64,000 bases of DNA from Synergistaceae bacterium (GCA_009783355.1 WRHH01000002.1:91762-155761); one strand, 5' to 3'. Shown: positions 7,417 through 18,100, numbered from the stretch's first letter. The notes: generated by a model not told the origin, from the letters alone. Program-made: numbers and translations.

Positions 7417-8301
7417 ATGAGTGTAATCAGGATTGCAACTTTTAATGTTAATTCAATACGCACCAGGCTAGAGATACTATCGCGATGGCTTGGGGAACGG
7501 GACGCCAACTCTGAAGGGCACAATGAGGGTTGCGTCCCATGCGATCCAAATATCAGCAATTCAAAGTTATTAGCGCGGGACGCCCATGCGCGTGTCCCAT
7601 ACGGCGCTATTGACGTGCTTTGTATTCAGGAGACTAAGGTTGAGGATAAGGATTTTCCGCTTCTGCGCATAAAGCAGCTCGGTTACAATTGCGTATATTG
7701 CGGGGAAAAAAGTTATAACGGCGTGGCTATTCTGTCAAAAGAGCCTTTGGAAGAGGTCTCCTTTGGATTTTGCGACGGGGAAAGGGATTTTCCGACACGG
7801 GTTGTTTACGCAAAGTATAAAGGTATTAGGATACTCAACACTTACGTTCCGCAGGGAAAAGAAATAACGCACCCGGATTATCAGGTGAAGCTGGAATTTT
7901 TGGATAGGGTAAAGAAATTCATGGACACTAACTCAGTTTATGACGCCCCTTTTCTCTGGCTGGGGGATATGAACGTGGCGCCGACAGAAATAGACCTAAC
8001 GAACCCGAAAGCAAACAAGGAAAATGTTTGTTTTTACCTTCCGCTTCGTGAAAAATTCTCGCGCGTCTCGAACGGCCTCGTCGATTTATTCAGGAAGTTT
8101 AATCCGGACACCCGGCATTACTCGTTCTTTTCTTACCTCGTGAAGGATTCGCTTACAAGAAATATCGGCTGGCGCGTCGATCATGTTCTTGCCACGGAGA
8201 GCGCGGCAAAAATGGCCGACGGGTGCTATATCGACACAGCCCCGAGAAGCTGGGAGCGCCCGTCTGATCATACGCCTGTAGTAGCATTGTTCAAGGTATA
8301 A
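7417..8301 (+). CDS. xth: Exodeoxyribonuclease III / AP endonuclease
   Basis: A 294-residue EEP-family nuclease for base-excision repair. Motifs run in order: IATFNVNSIRTRL, DVLCIQETKV (metal-binding Glu), YNGVAILSK, LNTYVPQG, GDMNVAP, WRVDHVLAT and SDHTPV (catalytic Asp-His). Residues about 29-62 are an insertion absent from typical ExoIII, located between the first helix and the DVLCIQE strand. Its DNA (7501-7605) contains a palindromic sequence related to intergenic repeats of this window. The frame is preserved, so the protein is probably functional. It starts directly after the preceding stop codon with no spacer. Confidence 0.92.
   Translation: MSVIRIATFNVNSIRTRLEILSRWLGERDANSEGHNEGCVPCDPNISNSKLLARDAHARVPYGAIDVLCIQETKVEDKDFPLLRIKQLGYNCVYCGEKSYNGVAILSKEPLEEVSFGFCDGERDFPTRVVYAKYKGIRILNTYVPQGKEITHPDYQVKLEFLDRVKKFMDTNSVYDAPFLWLGDMNVAPTEIDLTNPKANKENVCFYLPLREKFSRVSNGLVDLFRKFNPDTRHYSFFSYLVKDSLTRNIGWRVDHVLATESAAKMADGCYIDTAPRSWERPSDHTPVVALFKV
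7575..7605. repeat. Palindromic repeat inserted in the xth coding region
   Basis: This 31-bp stretch (beginning GCGGGACGCCCATG) matches the intergenic stretch 18757-18787 (beginning GCGGGTCGCCCATG) at about 25 of 31 positions. Several differences are compensatory and keep the inverted repeat (GGGAC/GTCCC here, GGGTC/GACCC there). It sits within an insertion specific to this xth copy. Confidence 0.6.
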
Positions 8302-8306
8302 AATTT

Positions 8307-10205
8307 ATGCAGTTGAATAAAAGTTTTCAAAAGATAAGAAATCTGGCGATAGTGGCGCATATCGACCATGGAAAGACCACTTTGATTGATTCAATTTTTA
8401 AAGCGGCCCAGACTTTCAGAACGCGTGAAAACGCAAAAATCGAAGAACGCATCATGGACAACAATGAGCTTGAACGCGAACGCGGGATAACAATACGTTC
8501 AAAGCCATGCACCGTCGAATGGGGCGGGTACCAGATAAATATTATTGACACTCCAGGCCATGCGGATTTTTCGGGAGAAGTCGAGAGAATCCTTTCAACA
8601 GTTGATTCCGTAATTCTTATAGTTGACGCGAATGAAGGGCCTATGCCGCAGACGCGGTATGTCCTTCGTCATGCGCTTGGAATAGGCTTGAACCCAATTG
8701 TGTTCGTAAACAAGGTTGACAGACCGGGAGCGGAACCCGCCGACGCTTTGAATAAGACTTTCGACCTGTTTTTTGAATTGGGCGCAACGGACAGTCAAGC
8801 TGATTTTCCGGTGCTTTACGGTTCCGGTTTGGACGGCTGGGCAGTCAGCGACCTTGACAAATATGGGAGCGTTCTGGAATGCCGATCCGCTGGAATGAAC
8901 GCACTTTTTGAGGCGATTATAGAATATGTTCCCGCTCCCGATGTCTCGCCGGAAGCTCCTTTTCTGATGCAGGTCAGTACGCTTGCATGGAATGAGTATG
9001 TGGGGCGCATAGGCTGCGGAAAGATTCTTCAAGGCTCCATAAAACTGGGAGATACGTTTATAAGGACATCGACAAAATGGAACTCAAGCGATTTTTCAGG
9101 GAACGACTGGAGCATAACGGGGACTGAAACCGCGCGCGCGGCGCAGATTTGGGTCACTCGCGGACTCGAACGCGTTGCTGTCAATGAAGTATTTGCAGGA
9201 GATATAGTTTGGATAACCGGAGCTAATGAAATAATGATAGGCGATACATTTTCGTCTCCTGAACTGGAGGGCAATCCCATGAAGCCGCTTTCGATAGAGG
9301 AGCCGACCGTATCTATGTTCTTTCTTGTGAATAACGGCCCTTTTGCCGGACGCGAAGGGCAGGCCATAACTCTTCGCCAGCTGAAGGCGCGCATAGAACG
9401 CGAACTTCATGTCAATGCGGCTCTCCGGATGGAGGATCTCGGACGCCCGGACGGAGTGAAAGTTTCGGGGCGGGGGGAATTGCAGCTTGGGATTCTCATT
9501 GAGGAAATGCGCAGGGAAGGAATAGAGCTATGTATTTCAAAACCTGAAGTGATAACTATAGAAAAGGAAGGCCAAACGCTTGAGCCTTACGAGCAGCTTA
9601 TAGTCGACATTCCTGAAGAGTATCAGGGGGTTGTATTTGAAAAACTCTCAAAGCGTAAAGGAAAAGTGAAAGGCATAGATAACTTTCAAAGAGGCTTGAT
9701 CAGGATTGAGTTTGAAATTCCAACCCGTGGCCTTATTGGATACAGAGGTGAGTTTTTAACCGACACGCGCGGACTTGGCATTATGTCATCCTGCTTTACC
9801 GGTTACGGAGTCTGGGCGGGAGTGGTAACCGCGCGCAACAGAGGCTCTCTCGTCAGCCTTGACGCCGGAGAGGCAACCGCATATCAACTTGAAAACTTGC
9901 AGGAGCGAGGAGTACTTTTTATCTCTCCTCTTGAAGCAGTATATGAGGGCATGATAGTGGGAGAGAATTCCCGCCCGGGAGATATGCCGTGTAATCCAAC
10001 CAAGAAAAAGCAGCAGACAAACCACCGCGCATCTACAAAGGAAGCAACGACCAAGCTTGATGTTCCGAGGCGAATGACGCTTGAGAAAGCTCTTGAGTGG
10101 ATAGCGGAGGACGAACTTGTTGAGGCGACTCCTCAGTCAGTTCGCCTAAGAAAAACTATCCGGGATGAGAATGAACGCAAAAAAGCGGCAAAGAAGACTT
10201 TATAA
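8307..10205 (+). CDS. typA: Ribosome-associated GTPase TypA/BipA
   Basis: A 632-residue translational GTPase. G motifs: AHIDHGKTTL (G1), RGITI (G2), DTPGHADF (G3), NKVDR (G4). EF-G-like domains follow, then the BipA-specific C-terminal region (GRGELQLGILIEEMRREG, PTRGLIGYRGEFLTDTRG and the CNPTKKKQQTNHRAS stretch). TypA binds the 70S ribosome and aids 50S assembly and growth under stress or cold. The length is normal. It lies five bases after xth and is the last gene of the run that begins with phosphofructokinase. No clear terminator separates it from the convergent gene. Confidence 0.97.
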   Translation: MQLNKSFQKIRNLAIVAHIDHGKTTLIDSIFKAAQTFRTRENAKIEERIMDNNELERERGITIRSKPCTVEWGGYQINIIDTPGHADFSGEVERILSTVDSVILIVDANEGPMPQTRYVLRHALGIGLNPIVFVNKVDRPGAEPADALNKTFDLFFELGATDSQADFPVLYGSGLDGWAVSDLDKYGSVLECRSAGMNALFEAIIEYVPAPDVSPEAPFLMQVSTLAWNEYVGRIGCGKILQGSIKLGDTFIRTSTKWNSSDFSGNDWSITGTETARAAQIWVTRGLERVAVNEVFAGDIVWITGANEIMIGDTFSSPELEGNPMKPLSIEEPTVSMFFLVNNGPFAGREGQAITLRQLKARIERELHVNAALRMEDLGRPDGVKVSGRGELQLGILIEEMRREGIELCISKPEVITIEKEGQTLEPYEQLIVDIPEEYQGVVFEKLSKRKGKVKGIDNFQRGLIRIEFEIPTRGLIGYRGEFLTDTRGLGIMSSCFTGYGVWAGVVTARNRGSLVSLDAGEATAYQLENLQERGVLFISPLEAVYEGMIVGENSRPGDMPCNPTKKKQQTNHRASTKEATTKLDVPRRMTLEKALEWIAEDELVEATPQSVRLRKTIRDENERKKAAKKTL

Positions 10206-10216
10206 TTAACTCGTCT

Positions 10217-10552
10217 TTATCGGTATTCCGCCGTTCCGTCGCCGTGGATGGCAACTATATGGGCAATGCCGGGGAGCGCGTACCAGTTCAAGGAGTTACC
10301 GCTGCCGTCAACCGCGCGCAAGTCGAATTGCATGTATGTATCGTTCACCGTTAGGCAAAGAGTTTCTCCATTCACAAGAGTGTCATGCTTTAAAACTTCT
10401 TCTTCCCAATCGTTCGTCCCGCAGTCCGAAATGTAAATTTCGCATATTTCACACCCCGTACTGTTACTGATCGTTATCTCTCCTGCCCAGACCGCCAAAG
10501 AGGCGGACAGAAGCATTACGGCCACAATAAAAAACATAAGTACCTTTTTCAT
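10217..10552 (-). CDS. Small secreted protein of unknown function
   Basis: A 111-residue protein with a clear signal peptide (MKKVLMFFIVAVMLLSASLA, cleavage probably after VWA). The mature part is a small, probably beta-rich domain with a close cysteine pair (STGCEICEIYISDCG) plus a later Cys, suggesting a disulfide-stabilised exported domain. Phrases such as EIYISDCGTNDWEEEVL and TYMQFDLRAVDGSGN resemble small secreted proteins of other anaerobes, but I do not recognise the family with certainty. ATG 10552 has GGAGG eight bases upstream; the longer TTG start does not. Confidence 0.7.
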   Translation of the reverse strand: MKKVLMFFIVAVMLLSASLAVWAGEITISNSTGCEICEIYISDCGTNDWEEEVLKHDTLVNGETLCLTVNDTYMQFDLRAVDGSGNSLNWYALPGIAHIVAIHGDGTAEYR

Positions 10553-10608
10553 ATTTATAACCTCCAAAATTTAGATTTCGAATGGCGCGGCTCAGTTCTC
10601 TCTTATTC

Positions 10609-11454
10609 TTAAAAACCGCCCTTTAATACTTCGTTTTTAAATGCCACCTCTAACATCATGAATTTATCAAGCACTTCATGTGAGTGCTCAAGAAGTTTTA
10701 TAAGCGCTTCGAGATCCATTGTCTTGTTGAATTCAGCGGCTTCATCGTGGAACGCTTTGTGCGGTTCGTATACGGCTTCATATCCGGGCACATGTTTGTA
10801 TTTTTCCTTATTCTGCGCATACCATATTCCAAACGCACACGTATTATGGTCGGTTAACTTTGCTTTCCCTGCGTTATTAAGTAAATTACGTATAAAATCG
10901 GCGTGATTTTCAAGCCGCTTGGCAAGTGTAGTAATAATGAACCCATTTTCCTCTATTACTAAATATCTTTGAATATCCAACATAACTCTATTATTAGATT
11001 TTGAGAATCTCTCCAGATAGCTTTCCAGTTTGTCCAATGTTTCCTGATTCATTTCAGCGTTTTTAAGTATGTTTTTATTGATTTTATTAACCTCGTCGGT
11101 GCATTTTGTTGTCTGTGTTGAGAGGCTGCCGATTTCTTTGGCAACGACTCCGAACCCCTTACCCGCGTCACCCGCGCGGGCAGCCTCAATTGCCGCATTG
11201 AGTGAAAGCATTCGTGTCTTATACGAAATTTCTTCTATATCCGATGAAGCTTTGTCGATATTGCTTACTTCCTTCTGAAATTCCTTGGAATTTTCCATCA
11301 CTTCAGCTATTTTATGCCGCATTGAGTACACAACCACAGTTGACTGCACATGAACCAGGCTTAGAACTGCATTTCTAAAATCCAAGTCGCCCTTCATGAG
11401 CAACTCGGAATTCTTGTTCTCAAATGAAGATTCCATGAAATTCATATTATCCAT
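10609..11454 (-). CDS. Soluble methyl-accepting chemotaxis-like protein with CZB domain
   Basis: A 281-residue cytoplasmic protein without membrane segments. Residues about 75-140 hold the chemoreceptor signalling hairpin tip, including [20 protein letters not shown], which binds CheA/CheW. The C-terminal part fits the chemoreceptor zinc-binding (CZB) domain: a first His in ENHADFIR, then [11 protein letters not shown], and HKAFHDEA with further His ligands. Known CZB receptors sense zinc or oxidants through the His3-Cys site. ATG 11454 (MDNMNF) has GAGG nine bases upstream; the longer frame starts with TTG and lacks a site. No other chemotaxis gene is in the window. Confidence 0.85.
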   Translation of the reverse strand: MDNMNFMESSFENKNSELLMKGDLDFRNAVLSLVHVQSTVVVYSMRHKIAEVMENSKEFQKEVSNIDKASSDIEEISYKTRMLSLNAAIEAARAGDAGKGFGVVAKEIGSLSTQTTKCTDEVNKINKNILKNAEMNQETLDKLESYLERFSKSNNRVMLDIQRYLVIEENGFIITTLAKRLENHADFIRNLLNNAGKAKLTDHNTCAFGIWYAQNKEKYKHVPGYEAVYEPHKAFHDEAAEFNKTMDLEALIKLLEHSHEVLDKFMMLEVAFKNEVLKGGF

Positions 11455-11601
11455 ATTTATATGCCTCGCTCGTGTTTTGAATTTGTTACTCTCTTTCCCT
11501 TTTATTTTCGGCAATACAATTTGTTTTGTTAGTATTTCTTTTGTGATACTTTTCAAAAAATATTTATCTTTCGTTTCAATTCACGCGCCCACACAGGGAA
11601 C

Positions 11602-11629
11602 AAAAAAACGAGCTGCAATGCAGCCCGTT
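11602..11629 (-). terminator. Rho-independent terminator after the GT-C-like gene
   Basis: Read on the minus strand, AACGGGCTGCA and TGCAGCTCGTT form a hairpin with one mismatch, followed by a run of seven T. It is placed 20 bp after the stop of the 11650-14019 gene. Confidence 0.75.
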
Positions 11630-11649
11630 CAACGTGATTCAATACTCAA

Positions 11650-14019
11650 TTATTTTGAACGAATTCGCATTTCTTCTATCTGAAGGCCGTAGGTCCGGTC
11701 GTCTCTCAGTAATCGAAGCATAAGCGTTACGAGGCTGGTTTCGTCCCTGTAACTTTCTTCCATGAGCTCTTGCGGTATCGTGAATCTTGCAGTTTGGGCG
11801 GCGAACGTATTTTTGTCAATTTGCCACGTTCCTATTTCACGGTTGTTGATGAATACCAGAATTTTAAGCTCCCGGTCATATCTCCCCGTAGTGTCGTACA
11901 TGGCGCCCTTTAGAGTCAATTCCCAATCATTCTTTGGTTCTTTATTCATCGACATATAAAACTTTGCTTTGTCCGCGTAGGCCAGCCATTCGGTTACCCG
12001 CTTATAATTCATGTCAACCGTTTCAAACGGCCTCAGGCCTTCTGCCATCCTGAGCCAATGATGAGCCTCTTTATCCGCGAGTACAAGCGTTTTTTCCGGT
12101 AACGGAGGCAGTTCGCTTTTCAGGAAAATATTCACGCTGTTTTGACTGCGGGTTCCAGGTAATGAACCAAAGTTTACATTCTCAACATAAAAAGAAGTTT
12201 CCTCCGGGTTCACGTATTTTTGCTTTATTCCGTACCGGTCGAATATGCCGTGATATTCAAATATGGATTGGGGAAGCATCACAGTCTCCCCTGCGAAGGA
12301 TGAACAGACTTTATTCAGGTAGTAGTAATACAGCGAGGCGTTTTCAATCGCGAAATACGATACGCCTAGAATATTGATAAATGCTGCTGAAACGGGTATC
12401 AAGAGATAGGCGCCCCTTTTTTCCGGCAGCGACAAGAGGCACGCCAACGGGAGAATCCACAAAAAAGGCGCGAAGCGCATAGCCCAGGAGTAAGGCTGCG
12501 CGAACAAAAGCGTCAAAAGCGTCAAAAGCAGCCAGCCGTTTCCTCTGAGGCGGTAAATGAACGGAATAGGGACGGATAACAGCAGGAACAGGCAGAACAA
12601 CGGCCCGAGCCCGGCGGCAGTGATGTGCGACGATTCGGAAAAAGCTTTCCAGTCGGACAGCGGCAGGTCAATCGGGGACTTAATTACCGCCGGTTGCTTA
12701 TCGACCGCGGTATGGGACGCAATGGAATAGAAAAGCCTCGTAAAACGGTTACCGGCGTTTGGATAAACAGCTTCCGCGCGCTTTTCCGCGTCTGTTTGCA
12801 CCCAGCCGCTTTTTTCGCTGCCCATCAGATGATGAAAAATGTTCCTGCCGTTCAGAAGGTTAGTAGCGTATGGCGCGAAGCCCCACACGGTGACCAGCAA
12901 AAGTACCGGAACACCGAGCCTTAAGCTCAGCTTAAACGCCGCCTTGCATGACGGAATAAATCGCGCCGCTTCCGGCGATTCTGAACTCTCTCGGTATTTA
13001 TTAACAAAGCGGTTCATCACTATGAAAGACATTATTATGCCGCCATACCCGAACCCGCTTGTTTTCACGCAGTAAAGCATGGACAGGGAGACTATGCAAA
13101 AGAAGTGCTGAAACCGCGATATTGGTTTGCAGTTGAAAAATAAGTACGCATAGAACAAAGATATCGTTGTCAGGCTGCTCAATGCGCCGTCCGCAAGGTA
13201 GTTGTGTATTTGAAGCAACGCTATGGGATTCAGGCAGGCTGTTATCCAAAGAATGCGTGTTACGGCGCGTTCTTTTTTAGTAGCGTCCAGCACGAAAAAC
13301 AGCGCGGCAAAAATTAATAGCAGGTTATAAGCTTTTCCGGTTTGGATATCACCCAGCGCCGCTGTCACAGCAGCGCTGAAATACCACAACGCTTTCGGAA
13401 AATACGTTGCCTGATCGCTCCAATGATCGCTCGGACGCCCTAAATCCATATAGCCGTCATAGACGGGATTCAGGCCGTACGCTATACGCCTTACGGCAGG
13501 CTGATGATACGTGAAACCGTCGTATGAGCCGTCAAAGCCAAAATAGGCGTGTGCGTGGCAGATCAGAATAATAATGAAGAAAATAATGTAATCGGATATG
13601 CTGAGCTTCTTTCTGTTGTAAATAATAATTCCCGACAAGACAAGCATCGATACCCGGTACGCCGACTGCGGAGACATGGCGCGTAAAAGAAGAAACACCG
13701 AAAGGATAAATGACGGCAAGGCGACGTAAAGCAAAGTAAACAAAGCCAAGTAAGAAAATGACAGCCCGAAATTTACACCGCGCGCGGCGCTTTCACAATT
13801 CAGCTTTACCGCGTCCTTCATTAGGCTCGCTTCAAATCCGGACGCATTCAAAACGTACGCTTCGTTTTCTTTGCTCCCTTTACTTGACTTCGCCTTACCT
13901 GCGCCGCCAGCCGCTCTCGGTCGTCCTGACCTTCGCGGCGCTATGTCTTCCTGCCCGTCGGCTGCCTCGCCTGCGCTTAACTCTAATATAGCGTCAAGCT
14001 TTACTTTATTCTTCTGCAT
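11650..14019 (-). CDS. Large polytopic membrane protein, GT-C glycosyltransferase-like
   Basis: A 789-residue protein. Residues 1-50 are hydrophilic and basic/Gly-Ala rich (SGRPRAAGGAGKAKSSKG), predicted disordered and cytoplasmic. Residues about 85-555 contain roughly ten or more hydrophobic helices. An early outer loop reads FGFDGSYDGFTYHQPA, reminiscent of the acidic loop of GT-C lipid-linked-sugar glycosyltransferases. Residues about 560-789 form a soluble, probably extracytoplasmic domain with a jelly-roll-like ending. No donor or acceptor can be named. It starts two bases after the secreted-protein gene upstream, so the two are co-transcribed. The N-terminal tail is not typical of GT-C enzymes. 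Confidence 0.6.
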   Translation of the reverse strand: MQKNKVKLDAILELSAGEAADGQEDIAPRRSGRPRAAGGAGKAKSSKGSKENEAYVLNASGFEASLMKDAVKLNCESAARGVNFGLSFSYLALFTLLYVALPSFILSVFLLLRAMSPQSAYRVSMLVLSGIIIYNRKKLSISDYIIFFIIILICHAHAYFGFDGSYDGFTYHQPAVRRIAYGLNPVYDGYMDLGRPSDHWSDQATYFPKALWYFSAAVTAALGDIQTGKAYNLLLIFAALFFVLDATKKERAVTRILWITACLNPIALLQIHNYLADGALSSLTTISLFYAYLFFNCKPISRFQHFFCIVSLSMLYCVKTSGFGYGGIIMSFIVMNRFVNKYRESSESPEAARFIPSCKAAFKLSLRLGVPVLLLVTVWGFAPYATNLLNGRNIFHHLMGSEKSGWVQTDAEKRAEAVYPNAGNRFTRLFYSIASHTAVDKQPAVIKSPIDLPLSDWKAFSESSHITAAGLGPLFCLFLLLSVPIPFIYRLRGNGWLLLTLLTLLFAQPYSWAMRFAPFLWILPLACLLSLPEKRGAYLLIPVSAAFINILGVSYFAIENASLYYYYLNKVCSSFAGETVMLPQSIFEYHGIFDRYGIKQKYVNPEETSFYVENVNFGSLPGTRSQNSVNIFLKSELPPLPEKTLVLADKEAHHWLRMAEGLRPFETVDMNYKRVTEWLAYADKAKFYMSMNKEPKNDWELTLKGAMYDTTGRYDRELKILVFINNREIGTWQIDKNTFAAQTARFTIPQELMEESYRDETSLVTLMLRLLRDDRTYGLQIEEMRIRSK

Positions 14020-14021
14020 AT

Positions 14022-15032
14022 TTAATACTTATCCGGGTACTCTTCCGTTTCTTCTTCTCTTTCCTTATCCTCTTCCGGCGGAAGATTTTTCATTATTTCA
14101 TCATATTTTTCTCTCGCATATTCGACAAATTCCATCACGTCGGCGGATAATACGGAATACAACTCTTCCGGAAGATTCTCGCCGATGAGTCCAAGGGAAG
14201 GCATTGTCATAGGATTCATATCGACGTCTTCCCAGGTAGGTTCCGCTATTTTCACCGAGTAAATTATTTTGTCATTCGGGCCAAAAACAGTATAGCGCGT
14301 CAGGCGAATTGCTTTCTTTGAAAAACTGTAGTCCGAGTCGATGACTGCGTAGATAGCGTCCTCATATGGTTGCCTTGTGTATTGCATCACAATGCCCCCC
14401 ATTTGCATTTCCCATTCGCCGTCAAAAGCTTGAACAGCCGTCGCCGTACAACCGTCAGGGGCGATTTCAATGCTGTCTCTATTGATGAAAAGCCCGCCTA
14501 CCACTTCCAACGCTATGGGAATATATTTATCTGCCTCTTTCGGCCATTTATCTTCCGACAATTGAACGGGCTTCGGATAATCGCTCAGGATTTTCGTTCC
14601 CCAGCCGTCCGGCCCCGCAACTCCATCCCATATGATTTCTTCAGCAGATCCCGGCGCAACTTCCTCCAGCTCCGACTGGAGCAAAGGCTCTGAGGCGAGC
14701 GGCGTATCAAGATTTATTTTCAGCGCCATAGCGCGATCAGACAGCGATATTTTTTTGGAGTTTTTGTCAAAAACCCGTTTTTCGACAAGGGCAAGATCGC
14801 TTCTATCGTAAGCGTAGAGCATATCTTTTAAGGTTATGGTCAAGTCATTGATTACTTCATCGTCGATATCCCTAACTATAGTTGCAACATATTTATCCTG
14901 CGTTCCGACTATGAAAGTATCCACGGCTATGTTTAGGTCGCCCGACAAAATAGGCTGCAACCTGTCGCGCAGAGCCGCGTTTCCAACCGAAGCAAATAAC
15001 AAAGTCAGTAGAATTGCTGTAAATCTTTTCAT
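14022..15032 (-). CDS. Secreted protein of unknown function
   Basis: A 336-residue protein with a signal peptide (MKRFTAILLTLLFASVGNA). The mature region is acidic and ends in a highly charged tail (PPEEDKEREEETEEYPDKY). A segment around residues 170-260 (VVGGLFINRDSIEIAPDGC and following) resembles the short repeats of surface-adhesin-E-like domains, in which a residue colour such as 'yiD.dsI' is conserved, but this is weak. AAGGAG lies six bases before ATG 15032. It forms a two-gene unit with the membrane protein downstream, so it may be an exported partner of it. Confidence 0.6.
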   Translation of the reverse strand: MKRFTAILLTLLFASVGNAALRDRLQPILSGDLNIAVDTFIVGTQDKYVATIVRDIDDEVINDLTITLKDMLYAYDRSDLALVEKRVFDKNSKKISLSDRAMALKINLDTPLASEPLLQSELEEVAPGSAEEIIWDGVAGPDGWGTKILSDYPKPVQLSEDKWPKEADKYIPIALEVVGGLFINRDSIEIAPDGCTATAVQAFDGEWEMQMGGIVMQYTRQPYEDAIYAVIDSDYSFSKKAIRLTRYTVFGPNDKIIYSVKIAEPTWEDVDMNPMTMPSLGLIGENLPEELYSVLSADVMEFVEYAREKYDEIMKNLPPEEDKEREEETEEYPDKY

Positions 15033-15063
15033 TTTGTTCTCCTTTAAACATGTAATTTGGTAT

Positions 15064-15094
15064 TAAAAAAAGGGGCGGTTCATTCGCCCGCCCC
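15064..15094 (-). terminator. Terminator after M14 peptidase gene 15111-18380
   Basis: On the minus strand GGGGCGG and CCGCCCC pair around a nine-base loop and are followed by a run of seven T. It lies just past the M14 stop codon and isolates the downstream secreted-protein gene. Confidence 0.75.
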
Positions 15095-15110
15095 TATATT
15101 TTATAACAAA

Positions 15111-18100
15111 TTAGCCTTTTCTTCTCATAAACAACGGGAAGATAACGAACAAAGCAAGCAATAAGGCGCCTGAGTTGCAGCCCGCTCCGTTAAGTATCCT
15201 GTCCCAAATGCACTCTTTCTCTCCGGAGAACTTAATTTCGATATCCTTCGTTTCAGTTGTTCCGGTTTTCTGAAGCGTAACTGTGATTACTTGATCGAAT
15301 GCATCTCCTGTGAACTTCACATGAAGCTGGCCGTTTGCAAAGCTGGATTTCCAGTTTGTTCCGCTATGCGGAGTCGAGCCAATGATTTCCCAGCCGTCAA
15401 GCATGCCTTCGCACAGTATCAAGCTCGTGCCGTTCAGCAACTCAATATATTCAAAGCCGTTCTCGGTCAGTACAGCGCCCGCAGGGAACTTGCCGTCTTT
15501 GAACAGATCGAGTATTGCGTGAGGCATAACTTCAATTACGCGCACGCCGATAAGGTCGTCCCACGTCGGCAATGCATTAGCGAGCGTGCGGTTGCTTCCG
15601 TCAGCGACCACCGGGCGATCATTGCTGGCCATGTCGACCGTCCACGGAACATTTCCATGTTCGGCGACCGTCAATGTGGCGACATCCCATCCATACATTT
15701 TGGAATGCGGGACGAGCGGCGCGAAAGAGCCGTCCTTTTTGAGGATAAGGTATTTCTTTACGTTCGCGCTTGTCGGAAGCGTAAAGTCAAACTTGCCGTC
15801 CTTCAGCGACGGCGCCGACTGGTAGCGTCCAGCTCTCGCGTGTACCTGAATGTCCCAATCGTATACCTTAATATTGCCAAGTCCGAGTTCCGCCGCAAGC
15901 GCAGCGTTCTCATCCTTCGGGAGGAAGCTGAAGAAACGCGGCACGGCGCCTCTGTTGATCAAAGGAAGCGCGTAGTCCATATCATAGGTCTCTATTACGC
16001 CCGGGTTTCCGATGTAACGATATATGGGCATCTCCACGCCGACAAGCTGAGCGGAAAGCGTGCCTGCGCCGTTGCCTCCCAGCGCCTTGCTCATATACTG
16101 AAGCATGATGCCGTTGCCGGCGCTGCACGGCATGTCGGGCTCCATGTACAGGGGGATCATGTTGATCATTACCTGGCTCATGAATACGACATACGCGTCC
16201 TTCTTGAACACCCTGTTGTTGACGTCGAATAAGGTCACGTCGCGGTTATTCGTTCCCCACGCGCCCGCTCCTGAGTTACCGAAGTCGACAGAGGGCGTCC
16301 TGTTGTATTTCCAACCCTGAACGTTGAGCGTCGTGTCCTTGGCGAGCCGCTTAATTTCAATTCCCGCAATCAACATGCGGGTAGCGACCTCTTCGGCGTA
16401 CGGCCCCTCGAAAACATAGGCGGTCGGGCGCGCGCGCTCTCTCAGGTTCCAGCCCTGCCACAGCACCTCAAACTTTATGGGCTGATATTTGCCCTCGCCC
16501 GAGTTGTCCGTGACCCACATATGCGGCTCCCCGCCCATATCAAATGAAGCGGCTGACGACCCGTCATGCTTCTTGATGGCTTTCGTCGAGTCATACCGCG
16601 ACATGCCGGAGATATCATTCACTGGTGATGTGCTTGGCCACGCTGCGGTGGTTCCGAAGTCGGTGACCCAATACGGATAGTCCCTGTGGTGTTCGAAGCC
16701 GTCGCCATGATCAATTTTCTCATTCCAATAAGTCGGTAGCGGCGCTATCGTGATGATCGGAATCTTGACGTCCTCATCGTAGGTTTTGCCGTTTTCGATC
16801 CAGCGCGCCCTCATTGCCTCAAGCTGCGGGACTATCTCATGCCCGCGGTTCGCGGCGGTCGTTATCGTGGAAAGCATGCAGATGAAGCCCGTAGCCACGC
16901 GGCGCTCCCACATAGCGCGGTTGCCAACGTTGTTGAACGCTTTGTTCTCGAATAACTGGCTGACCGTGCCGGGCATGGAGTTGATGTTGCGGCTGCTGCG
17001 GTGATTGTACGACGCTTCAGTTATGACAGCGTACGGCGCGTCCGGGTCAAAAGTCCTGTTGGTTACCCAAGTGCCGGTGGCGCCGCAGTTTTGATACGGC
17101 CCGAAAACAAGCGGCAGGCTCACAAGGTGCGCAAGGTGCGGCTTTCTGGCGTATTCAGGGTTTACCGACACATCATCCGGATGACGGACATAACCCGCCC
17201 AGTTTCCATATATTGAGCCGGAACCGAACGCATAAGAGTCCCGTCCTTCGCGATAAAGCCCCATGTATACGGCGTACTTCTCGCCAAATTTGGCAAGATC
17301 GGGCTCCATGTACTTGTAACGCAGATGGGTAAGTTCCTTGGGCGCCTGAAGGATCGTCGTTCCGCTGGAACCTATGTCGCCCGCGTCGTTATCGAACTTA
17401 GCGCCAAATTGAGTCGTGAGGCTTGAGTTGACGCTTGAGCCTCCGCGCTCGTGAAGGTCAATGGCGAAATGCGCTCCGTAAGCCATGTTCATCTTGCGCA
17501 TCGCGCGGGTCACGTGAATGTCAAGCAGCACGTTGTCGCGGTTCAAGTCTCTGGTCTGGGGGGTCGGCGTCCACTGAAGAGCTATAAGGTCGCCCGTCTC
17601 CCTGTTGGGTATTTTCGCGCCGTCAGTGCAGACGCGGGGAACAACTATAACGTTTACATTGTCGAGAATATAGTCGTAATCTATACCCGCGAATGAGCCT
17701 CCCCTGGCTAACGCATAAGCGCAGGCAAGCGCGCCCTCGCCGCCGCTCCATTCGCCGCCGTGAATATTGCCCTGAACCCAGACGAGCGGCTTTTTGGTCT
17801 TCTTCAACTCAGCGGGGGAACGGTCCTTCGCCGCAACTCCTCCGGGGATGGTCGGATGGGGTTTGAGGTTGGAGAAAACGAGCATCGGGAATGGGAAACC
17901 TCTCGGGATCTCGCCCAAATACTCAACCGTTACTCTTCCGTCCGCTCCCGGCAAAGCTTTCATTTCTTCGACGCAACCGACTAAATCATATTGGGTGGTG
18001 AACATATGCACTCCTACCGTAGTCGGAGCGGCTGCGCCCCTGTTAGCTATCTGATAAGCCCAGGCTGCCTCATGCTGCGCCTGTTTTTCACCCAAAAAGC

